64,000 nucleotides of DNA from Baylisascaris procyonis. Lineage: Eukaryota; Nematoda; Chromadorea; Rhabditida; Ascarididae. This document shows positions 11,701 through 21,520 of the stretch, piece after piece; within the stretch, counting starts at the first letter, position 1, and each line of letters opens with the position of its first letter. The DNA is taken from the NCBI GenBank assembly GCA_037389465.1, contig JAZARR010000179.1:5986501-6050500 (forward strand), in the 5' to 3' direction. The position numbers and the translations under genes are program-made. A model generated the notes under the pieces. That model did no database searches. It saw only the letters and a program-made list of their open reading frames with translations, and was not told the origin of the DNA.

Positions 11701-13430
11701 TCGCCGGCGCCGACGGCGCCCGCGCGTAGACATGCTTTTTTCGCCCTAATTTCGCCGGCGCCGACGGCGCCCGCGCCTAAAATTGCGTTATTCGCCCTTA
11801 TTTGGCCGGCGCCCACGGCGCCCGCGCCTAGACATGATTTTTCGGCCTAATTTCGCCGGCGCCGATGGCGCCCGCGTCCAAAAGTGCTTTTTCCGCCCTA
11901 ATTTGGCCGGCGCCGACGGCGCCCGCGCCCAGACATGCTTTTTCGCCCTAATCTCGCCGGCGCCGACGGCGCCCGCGCGCAGACATGCTTTTTTCGCCCT
12001 AATTTCGCCGGCGCCGACGGCGCCCGCGCCTAAAATTGCGTTATTCGCCCTTATTTGGCCGGCGCCAACGGCGCCCGCGCCTAGACACGCTTTTTCGCTC
12101 TAATTCCGCCGGCGCCGACGGCGCCCGCGCCCAGACATGCTTTTTCGCCCTAACCTCGCCGGCGCCGACGGCGCCCGCGCGTAGACATGCTTTTTTCGCC
12201 CTAGTTTGGCCGGCGCCGACGGCGCCCGCGCCTAGACATGACTTTTTGCCCTAATTTCGCCGACGCCGACGGCGCCCGCGCCTAAACGTGCTTTTTTCGC
12301 CCTAATCTCGCCGGCGCCGACGGCGCCCGCGCCTAAAATTGCGTTATTCGCCCTAATCTCGCCGGCGCCCAGGGCGCCCGCGCGTAGACATGCTTTTTTC
12401 GCCCTAATTTCGCCGGCGCCGACGGCGCCCGCGCCTAAAATTGCGTTATTCGCCCTTATTTGGCCGGCGCCCACGGCGCCCGCGCCTAGACATGATTTTT
12501 CGGCCTAATTTCGCCGGCGCCGATGGCGCCCGTGTCCAAAAGTGCTTTTTCCGCCCTAATTTGGCCGGCGCCGACGGCGCCCGCGCCTAGGCATGACCTT
12601 TCGCCCTAATTTCGCCGACGCCGACGGCGCCCGCGCCTAAACGTGCTTTTTTCGCCCTAATTTGGCCGGCGCCGACGGCGCCCGCGCCTAAAATTGCGTT
12701 ATTCGCCCTTATTTGGCCGGCGCCCACGGCGCCCGCGCCTAAACTTGCTTTTTTCGCCCTAATCTCGCCGGCGCCGACGGCGCCCGCGCCCAAAAGTGCT
12801 TTTTTCGCCCTAGTTTCGCCGGCGCCGACGGCGCCCGCGCGCAGACATGCTTTTTTCGCCCTAATTTGGCCGGCGCCGATGGCGCCCGCGTCCAAAGTGC
12901 TTTTTCCGCCCTAGTTTCGCCGGCGCCGACGGCGCCCGCGCCTAGACACGCTTTTTCGCCCTAATTTCGCCGGCGCCGACGGCGCCCGCGCCTAGACATG
13001 CTTTTTCGCCCTAATCTCGCCGGCGCCGACGGCGCCCGCGCCCAAAATTGCGTTATTCGCCCTTATTTGGCCGGCGCCAACGGCGCCCGCGCCTAGACAC
13101 GCTTGTTCGCTCTAATTCCGCCTTCGCCGACGGCGCCCGCGCCCAAAATTGCTTTTTTCGCCCTAGTTTCGCCGGCGCCGACGGCGCCCGCGACTAGACA
13201 TGATTTTTCGGCCTAATTTCGCCGGCGCCGATGGCGCCCGCGTCCAAAAGTGCTTTTTCCGCCCTAATTTGGCCGGCGCCCACGGCGCCCGCGCCTAAAC
13301 GTGCTTTTTTCGCCCTAATCTCGCCGGCGCCCAGGGCGCCCGCGCCCTAAAGTGCTTTTTTCGCCCTAGTTTGGCCGGCGCCGACGGCGCCCGCGCGTAG
13401 ACATGCTTTTTTCGCCCTAATTTCGCCGGC

Positions 13431-14088
13431 GCCGAAGGCGCCCGCGCCTAAAATTGCGTTATTCGCCCTTATTTGGCCGGCGCCAACGGCGCCCGCGCCC
13501 AGACATGCTTTTTCGCCCTAATTTCGCCGGCGCCAACGGCGCCCGCGTCCAAAAGTGCTTTTTCCGCCCTAATTTGGCCGGCGCCCACGGCGCCCGCGCC
13601 TAAACGTGCTTTTTTCGCCCTAATCTCGCCGTCGCCCAGGGCGCCCGCGCCCTAAAGTGCTTTTTTCGCCCTAGTTTGGCCGGCGCCGACGGCGCCCGCG
13701 CCCAGACATGCTTTTTCGCCCTTATTTGGCCGGCGCCAACGGCGCCCGCGCCTAGACACGCTTTTTCGCTCTAATTCCGCCGGCGCCGACGGCGCCCGCG
13801 CCCAAAAGTGCTTTTTTCGCCCTAGTTTCGCCGGCGCCGACGGCGCCCGCGACTAGACATGATTTTTCGGCCTAATTTCGCCGGCGCCGATGGCGCCCGC
13901 GTCCAAAAGTGCTTTTTCCGCCCTAATTTGGCCGGCGCCGACGGCGCCCGCGCCCAGACATGATTTTTCGCCCTAATTTCGCCGGCGCCGACGGCGCCCG
14001 CGCCTAAAATTGCGTCATTCGAACTTATTTGGCCGGCGCCCACGGCGCCCGCGCCTAAACGTGCTTTTTTCGCCCTAATCTCGCCGGC
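13431..14088. repeat. 658-bp tandem duplication, copy 1
   Basis: The only two GCCGAAGGCG monomers I see in the window lie at 13,431 and 14,089, exactly 658 bp apart. The open frames at 13,473-13,655 and 13,822-14,043 recur with identical translation at 14,131-14,313 and 14,480-14,701. The GCCGTCGCCCAGGG marker also recurs at the same offset (13,628 and 14,286). The unit is 13 monomers. A matching pair spaced by 655 bp exists in the second super-repeat copy (TAAAATTG at 30,567 and 31,222), so this duplication is older than the 17.1-kb one. Confidence 0.9.
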
Positions 14089-14746
14089 GCCGAAGGCGCC
14101 CGCGCCTAAAATTGCGTTATTCGCCCTTATTTGGCCGGCGCCAACGGCGCCCGCGCCCAGACATGCTTTTTCGCCCTAATTTCGCCGGCGCCAACGGCGC
14201 CCGCGTCCAAAAGTGCTTTTTCCGCCCTAATTTGGCCGGCGCCCACGGCGCCCGCGCCTAAACGTGCTTTTTTCGCCCTAATCTCGCCGTCGCCCAGGGC
14301 GCCCGCGCCCTAAAGTGCTTTTTTCGCCCTAGTTTGGCCGGCGCCGACGGCGCCCGCGCCCAGACATGCTTTTTCGCCCTTATTTGGCCGGCGCCAACGG
14401 CGCCCGCGCCTAGACACGCTTTTTCGCTCTAATTCCGCCGGCGCCGACGGCGCCCGCGCCCAAAAGTGCTTTTTTCGCCCTAGTTTCGCCGGCGCCGACG
14501 GCGCCCGCGACTAGACATGATTTTTCGGCCTAATTTCGCCGGCGCCGATGGCGCCCGCGTCCAAAAGTGCTTTTTCCGCCCTAATTTGGCCGGCGCCGAC
14601 GGCGCCCGCGCCCAGACATGATTTTTCGCCCTAATTTCGCCGGCGCCGACGGCGCCCGCGCCTAAAATTGCGTCATTCGAACTTATTTGGCCGGCGCCCA
14701 CGGCGCCCGCGCCTAAACGTGCTTTTTTCGCCCTAATCTCGCCGGC
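14089..14746. repeat. 658-bp tandem duplication, copy 2
   Basis: This is the direct continuation of copy 1. It ends where copy 1 would restart with GAAGG and the tail TAAAATTG; here the sequence instead reads GACGG with CCAGACATGC. The left junction differs by one base of the lead (TAATCTCG here, TAATTTCG before copy 1), which places the crossover within about one monomer. Confidence 0.9.
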
Positions 14747-16639
14747 GCCGACGGCGCCCGCGCCCAGACATGCTTTTTCGCTCTAATTTGGCCGGCGCCG
14801 ACGGCGCCCGCGCCTAAAATTGCGTTATTCGCCCCGATTTCGCCGGCGCCGACGGCGCCCGCGCCCAGACATGCTTTTTCGCCCTAATTTCGCCGGCGCC
14901 GACGGCGCCCGCGCCCAAAAGTGCTTTTTTCGCCCTAGTTTCGCCGGCGCCGACGGCGCCCGCGCCTAGGCATGATTTTTCGGCCTAATTTCGCCGGCGC
15001 CGATGGCGCCCGCGTCCAAAAGTGCTTTTTCCGCCCTAATTTGGCCGGCGCCGACGGCGCCCGCGCCTAAAATTGCGTTGTTCGCCCTAATTTGGCCGGC
15101 GCCGACGGCGCCCGCGCCTAGACACGCTTTTTCGCCCTAACTTGGCCGGCGCCCACGGCGCCCGCGCCTAAACGTGCTTTTTTCGCCCTAATCTCGCCGG
15201 CGCCCAGGGCGCCCGCGCCCTAAAGTGCTTTTTTCGCCCTAGTTTGGCCGGCGCCGACGGCGCCCGCGCCTAGACATGACTTTTCGCCCTAATTTCGCCG
15301 GCGCCGACGGCGCCCGCGCCCAGACATGCTTTTTCGCTCTAATTTGGCCGGCGCCGACGGCGCCCGCCCCTAAAATTGCGTTATTCGCCCCGATTTCGCC
15401 GGCGCCGACGGCGCCCGCGCCCAGACATGCTTTTTCGAACTAATTTCGCCGGCGCCGACGGCGCCCGCGCCCAAAAGTGCTTTTTTCGCCCTAGTTTCGC
15501 CGGCGCCGACGGCGCCCGCGCGTAAACATGCTTTTTTCGCCCTAATTTGACCGGCGCCGACGGCGCCCGCGCCTAAAATTGCGTTGTTCGCCCTAATTTG
15601 GCCGGCGCCGACGGCGCCCGCGCCTAGACACGCTTTTTCGCCCTAATTTGGCCGGCGCCCACGGCGCCCGCGCCTAAACTTGCTTTTTTCGCCCTAATCT
15701 CGCCGGCGCCCAGGGCGCCCGCGCGTAGACATGCTTTTTTCGCCCTAATTTCGCCGGCGCCGACGGCGCCCGCGCCTAAAATTGCGTTATTCGCCCTTAT
15801 TTGGCCGGCGCCCACGGCGCCCGCGCCTAGACATGATTTTTCGGCCTAATTTCGCCGGCGCCGATGGCGCCCGCGTCCAAAAGTGCTTTTTCCGCCCTAA
15901 TTTGGCCGGCGCCGACGGCGCCCGCGCGTAGACATGCTTTTTTCGCCCTAGTTTGGCCGGCGCCGACGGCGCCCGCGCCTAGACATGACTTTTCGCCCTA
16001 ATTTCGCCGACGCCGACGGCGCCCGCGCCTAAAATTGCGTTATTCGCCCTAATCTCGCCGGCGCCCAGGGCGCCCGCGCCCTAAAGTGCTTTTTTCGCCC
16101 TAGTTTGGCCGGCGCCGACGGCGCCCGCGCCTAGACATGCTTTTTCGCCCTAATCTCGCCGGCGCCGACGGCGCCCGCGCGTAGACATGCTTTTTTCGCC
16201 CTAATTTCGCCGGCGCCGACGGCGCCGGCGCCTAAAATTGCGTTATTCGCCCTTATTTGGCCGGCGCCAACGGCGCCCGCGCCTAGACACGCTTTTTCGC
16301 TCTAATTCCACCGGCGCCGACGGCGCCCGCGCCCAGACATGCTTTTTCGCCCTAACCTCGCCGGCGCCGACGGCGCCCGCGCGTAGACATGCTTTTTTCG
16401 CCCTAGTTTGGCCGGCGCCGACGGCGCCCGCGCCTAGACATGACTTTTTGCCCTAATTTCGCCGACGCCGACGGCGCCCGCGCCTAAACGTGCTTTTTTC
16501 GCCCTAATTTGGCCGGCGCCGACGGCGCCCGCGCCTAAAATTGCGTTATTCGCCCTTATTTGGCCGGCGCCCACGGCGCCCGCGCCTAAACGTGCTTTTT
16601 TCGCCCTAATCTCGCCGGCGCCGACGGCGCCCGCGCCCA

Positions 16640-16680
16640 AAAGTGCTTTTTTCCAGGGCGCCCGCGCCCTAAAGTGCTTT
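16640..16680. other. Out-of-register monomer junction at 16,652/16,653
   Basis: The T run of one monomer (tail CCAAAAGTGC) is joined directly to CCAGGGCGCC, removing about 20 bp of lead and first palindrome. From 16,653 onward the sequence matches 9,889 onward at an offset of 6,764; the open frames at 10,321-10,515 and 17,085-17,279 translate identically. Upstream sequence belongs to another block. This is therefore a non-homologous breakpoint joining two long blocks out of monomer phase. The same junction appears at 33,758/33,759. Confidence 0.9.
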
Positions 16681-18410
16681 TTTCGCCCTAGTTTGGCCGG
16701 CGCCGACGGCGCCCGCGCCTAGACATGACTTTTCGCCCTAATTTCGCCGACGCCGACGGCGCCCGCGCCTAAACGTGCTTTTTTCGCCCTAATTTGGCCG
16801 GCGCCGACGGCGCCCGCGCCTAAAATTGCGTTATTCGCCCTTATTTGGCGGGCGCCCACGGCGCCCGCGTCTAAACGTGCTTTTCTCGCCCTAATCTCGC
16901 CGGCGCCCAGGGCGCCCGCGCCCTAAAGTGCTTTTTTCGCCCTAGTTTGGCCGGCGCCGACGGCGCCCGCGCCTAGACATGCTTTTTCGCCCTAATCTCG
17001 CCGGCGCCGACGGCGCCCGCGCGTAGACATGCTTTTTTCGCCCTAATTTCGCCGGCGCCGACGGCGCCCGCGCCCAAAATTGCGTTATTCGCCCTTATTT
17101 GGCCGGCGCCAACGGCGCCCGCGCCTAGACACGCTTTTTCGCTCTAATTCCGCCGGCGCCGACGGCGCCCGCGCCCAAAAGTGCTTTTTTCGCCCTAGTT
17201 TCGCCGGCGCCCACGGCGCCCGCGACCAGACATGATTTTTCGGCCTAATTTCGCCGGCGCCGATGGCGCCCGCGTCCAAAAGTGCTTCTTCCGCCCTAAT
17301 TTGGCCGGCGCCGACGGCGCCCGCGCCCAGACATGCTTTTTCGCCCTAATTTCGCCGGCGCCAACGGCGCCCGCGTCCAAAAGTGCTTTTTCCGCCCTAA
17401 TTTGGCCGGCGCCCACGGCGCCCGCGCCTAAACGTGCTTTTTTCGCCCTAATCTCGCCGGCGCCCAGGGCGCCCGCGCCCTAAAGTGCTTTTTTCGCCCT
17501 AGTTTGGCCGGCGCCGACGGCGCCCGCGCCTAGACATGCTTTTTCGCCCTTATTTGGCCGGCGCCAACGGCGCCCGCGCCTAGACACGCTTTTTCGCTCT
17601 AATTCCGCCGGCGCCGACGGCGCCCGCGCTCAAAAGTGCTTTTTTCGCCCTAGTTTCGCCGGCGCCGACGGCGCCCGCGACTAGACATGATTTTTCGGCC
17701 TAATTTCGCCGGCGCCGATGGCGCCCGCGTCCAAAAGTGCTTTTTCCGCCCTAATTTGGCCGGCGCCGACGGCGCCCGCGCCCAGACATGATTTTTCGCC
17801 CTAATTTCGCCGGCGCCGACGGCGCCCGCGCCTAAACGTGCTTTTTTCGCCCTAATTTGGCCGGCGCCGACGGCGCCCGCGCCTAAAATTGCGTTATTCG
17901 CCCTTATTTGGCCGGCGCCGACGGCGCCCGCGCCTAGACATGCTTTTTTGCCCTTATTTGGCCGGCGCCCACGGCGCCCGCGCCTAAACGTGCTTTTTTC
18001 GCCCTAATTTCGCCGGCGCCGACGGCGCCCGCGCCCAGACATGCTTTTTCGCTCTAATTTGGCCGGCGCCGACGGCGCCCGCGCCTAAAATTGCGTTATT
18101 CGCCCCGATTTCGCCGGCGCCGACGGCGCCCGCGCCCAGACATGCTTTTTCGCCCTAATTTCGCCGGCGCCGACGGCGCCCGCGCCCAAAAGTGCTTTTT
18201 TCGGCCTAATTTCGCCGGCGCCGATGGCGCCCGTGTCCAAAAGTGCTTTTTCCGCCCTAATTTGGCCGGCGCCGACGGCGCCCGCGCCTAAAATTGCGTT
18301 ATTCGCCCTTATTTGGCCGGCGCCCACGGCGCCCGCGCCTAGACATGATTTTTCGGCCTAATTTCGCCGGCGCCGATGGCGCCCGCGTCCAAAAGTGCTT
18401 TTTCCGCCCT

Positions 18411-19775
18411 AATTTGGCCGGCGCCGACGGCGCCCGCGCGTAGACATGCTTTTTTCGCCCTAGTTTGGCCGGCGCCGACGGCGCCCGCGCCTAGACATGA
18501 CTTTTCGCCCTAATTTCGCCGACGCCGACGGCGCCCGCGCCTAAAATTGCGTTATTCGCTGTAATCTCGCCGGCGCCCAGGGCGCCCGCGCCCTAAAGTG
18601 CTTTTTTCGCCCTAGTTTGGCCGGCGCCGACGGCGCCCGCGCCTAGACATGCTTTTTCGCCCTAATCTCGCCGGCGCCGACGGCGCCCGCGCGTAGACAT
18701 GCTTTTTTCGCCCTAATTTCGCCGGCGCCGACGGCGCCGGCGCCTAAAATTGCGTTATTCGCCCTTATTTGGCCGGCGCCAACGGCGCCCGCGCCTAGAC
18801 ACGCTTTTTCGCTCTAATTCCACCGGCGCCGACGGCGCCCGCGCCCAGACATGCTTTTTCGCCCTAACCTCGCCGGCGCCGACGGCGCCCGCGCGTAGAC
18901 ATGCTTTTTTCGCCCTAGTTTGGCCGGCGCCGACGGCGCCCGCGTCCAAAAGTGCTTTTTCCGCACTAATTTGGCCGGCGCCGACGGCGCCCGCGCCCAG
19001 ACATGATTTTTCGCCCTAATTTCGCCGGCGCCAACGGCGCCCGCGTCCAAAAGTGCTTTTTCCGCCCTAATTTGGCCGGCGCCCACGGCGCCCGCGCCTA
19101 AACGTGCTTTTTTCGCCCTAATCTCGCCGTCGCCCAGGGCGCCCGCGCCCTAAAGTGCTTTTTTCGCCCTAGTTTGGCCGGCGCCGACGGCGCCCGCGCC
19201 CAGACATGCTTTTTCGCCCTTATTTGGCCGGCGCCAACGGCGCCCGCGCCTAGACACGCTTTTTCGCTCTAATTCCGCCGGCGCCGACGGCGCCCGCGCC
19301 CAAAAGTGCTTTTTTCGCCCTAGTTTCGCCGGCGCCGACGGCGCCCGCGACTAGACATGATTTTTCGGCCTAATTTCGCCGGCGCCGATGGCGCCCGCGT
19401 CCAAAAGTGCTTTTTCCGCCCTAATTTGGCCGGCGCCGACGGCGCCCGCGCCCAGACATGATTTTTCGCCCTAATTTCGCCGGCGCCGACGGCGCCCGCG
19501 CCTAAAATTGCGTCATTCGAACTTATTTGGCCGGCGCCCACGGCGCCCGCGCCTAAACGTGCTTTTTTCGCCCTAATCTCGCCGGCGCCGACGGCGCCCG
19601 CGCCCAAAAGTGCTTTTTCGCCCCAGTTTCGCCGGCGCCGACGGCGCCCGCGCGTAGACATGCTTTTTTCGCCCTAATTTGGCCGGCGCCGATGGCGCCC
19701 GCGTCCAAAGTGCTTTTTCCGCCCTAGTTTCGCCGGCGCCGACGGCGCCCGCGCCTAGACACGCTTTTTCGCCCT
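18411..19775. repeat. 1,365-bp tandem duplication, copy 1
   Basis: AATTTGGCC followed by a CGCGTAGACATGC tail begins this copy at 18,411 and recurs at 19,776. The open frame at 18,750-19,019 recurs at 20,115-20,381, and 19,320-19,661 recurs at 20,682-21,023. This copy has a private CGCTGTAATC near 18,557, where the partner has CGCCCTAATC, and retains GCCGTCGCCC at 19,126, where the partner reads GCCGGCGCCC. About 27 monomers. A related single copy lies near 8.2-9.5 kb. Confidence 0.88.
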
Positions 19776-21137
19776 AATTTGGCCGGCGCCGACGGCGCCC
19801 GCGCGTAGACATGCTTTTTTCGCCCTAGTTTGGCCGGCGCCGACGGCGCCCGCGCCTAGACATGACTTTTCGCCCTAATTTCGCCGACGCCGACGGCGCC
19901 CGCGCCTAAAATTGCGTTATTCGCCCTAATCTCGCCGGCGCCCAGGGCGCCCGCGCCCTAAAGTGCTTTTTTCGCCCTAGTTTGGCCGGCGCCGACGGCG
20001 CCCGCGCCTAGACATGCTTTTTCGCCCTAATCTCGCCGGCGCCGACGGCGCCCGCGCGTAGACATGCTTTTTTCGCCCTAATTTCGCCGGCGCCGACGGC
20101 GCCGGCGCCTAAAATTGCGTTATTCGCCCTTATTTGGCCGGCGCCAACGGCGCCCGCGCCTAGACACGCTTTTTCGCTCTAATTCCGGCGCCGACGGCGC
20201 CCGCGCCCAGACATGCTTTTTCGCCCTAACCTCGCCGGCGCCGACGGCGCCCGCGCGTAGACATGCTTTTTTCGCCCTAGTTTGGCCGGCGCCGACGGCG
20301 CCCGCGTCCAAAAGTGCTTTTTCCGCACTAATTTGGCCGGCGCCGACGGCGCCCGCGCCCAGACATGCTTTTTCGCCCTAATTTCGCCGGCGCCAACGGC
20401 GCCCGCGTCCAAAAGTGCTTTTTCCGCCCTAATTTGGCCGGCGCCCACGGCGCCCGCGCCTAAACGTGCTTTTTTCGCCCTAATCTCGCCGGCGCCCAGG
20501 GCGCCCGCGCCCTAAAGTGCTTTTTTCGCCCTAGTTTGGCCGGCGCCGACGGCGCCCGCGCCCAGACATGCTTTTTCGCCCTTATTTGGCCGGCGCCAAC
20601 GGCGCCCGCGCCTAGACACGCTTTTTCGCTCTAATTCCGCCGGCGCCGACGGCGCCCGCGCCCAAAAGTGCTTTTTTCGCCCTAGTTTCGCCGGCGCCGA
20701 CGGCGCCCGCGACTAGACATGATTTTTCGGCCTAATTTCGCCGGCGCCGATGGCGCCCGCGTCCAAAAGTGCTTTTTCCGCCCTAATTTGGCCGGCGCCG
20801 ACGGCGCCCGCGCCCAGACATGATTTTTCGCCCTAATTTCGCCGGCGCCGACGGCGCCCGCGCCTAAAATTGCGTCATTCGAACTTATTTGGCCGGCGCC
20901 CACGGCGCCCGCGCCTAAACGTGCTTTTTTCGCCCTAATCTCGCCGGCGCCGACGGCGCCCGCGCCCAAAAGTGCTTTTTCGCCCCAGTTTCGCCGGCGC
21001 CGACGGCGCCCGCGCGTAGACATGCTTTTTTCGCCCTAATTTGGCCGGCGCCGATGGCGCCCGCGTCCAAAGTGCTTTTTCCGCCCTAGTTTCGCCGGCG
21101 CCGACGGCGCCCGCGCCTAGACACGCTTTTTCGCCCT
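19776..21137. repeat. 1,362-bp tandem duplication, copy 2
   Basis: It is three bases shorter than copy 1 because one lead reads ATTCCGGCGCC (near 20,183) instead of ATTCCACCGGCGCC. The remaining differences I noticed are few single-base changes. In the second super-repeat copy the same tandem pair is present at about 35,503 and 36,861, spaced by 1,358 bp. The 1.36-kb duplication therefore came before the 17.1-kb duplication. Confidence 0.87.
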
Positions 21138-21490
21138 AATTTCGCCGGCGCCGACGGCGCCCGCGCCCAGACATGCTTTTTCGCTCTAATTTGGCCGGCG
21201 CCGACGGCGCCCGCGCCTAAAATTGCGTTATTCGCCCCGATTTCGCCGGCGCCGACGGCGCCCGCGCCCAGACATGCTTTTTCGCCCTAATTTCGCCGGC
21301 GCCGACGGCGCCCGCGCCCAAAAGTGCTTTTTTCGCCCTAGTTTCGCCGGCGCCGACGGCGCCCGCGCCCAGACATGCTTTTTTCGCCCTAATTTCGCCG
21401 GCGCCGACGGCGCCCGCGCCCAGACATGCTTTTTCGCTCTAATTTGGCCGGCGCCGACGGCGCCCGCGCCTAAAATTGCGTTATTCGCCC

Positions 21491-21520
21491 TTATTTGGCC
21501 GGCGCCCGCGCCTAGACACG
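21491..21520. repeat. Truncated monomer private to super-repeat copy 1
   Basis: The lead CGCCCTTATTTGGCC is followed by GGCGCCCGCGCC, so the spacer and second palindrome have collapsed by nine bases. The aligned monomer in the second super-repeat copy, near 38,580, is full length with GCCAACGG. The deletion therefore arose in this copy after the 17.1-kb duplication, or the right-hand copy came from an undeleted relative. Confidence 0.85.
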
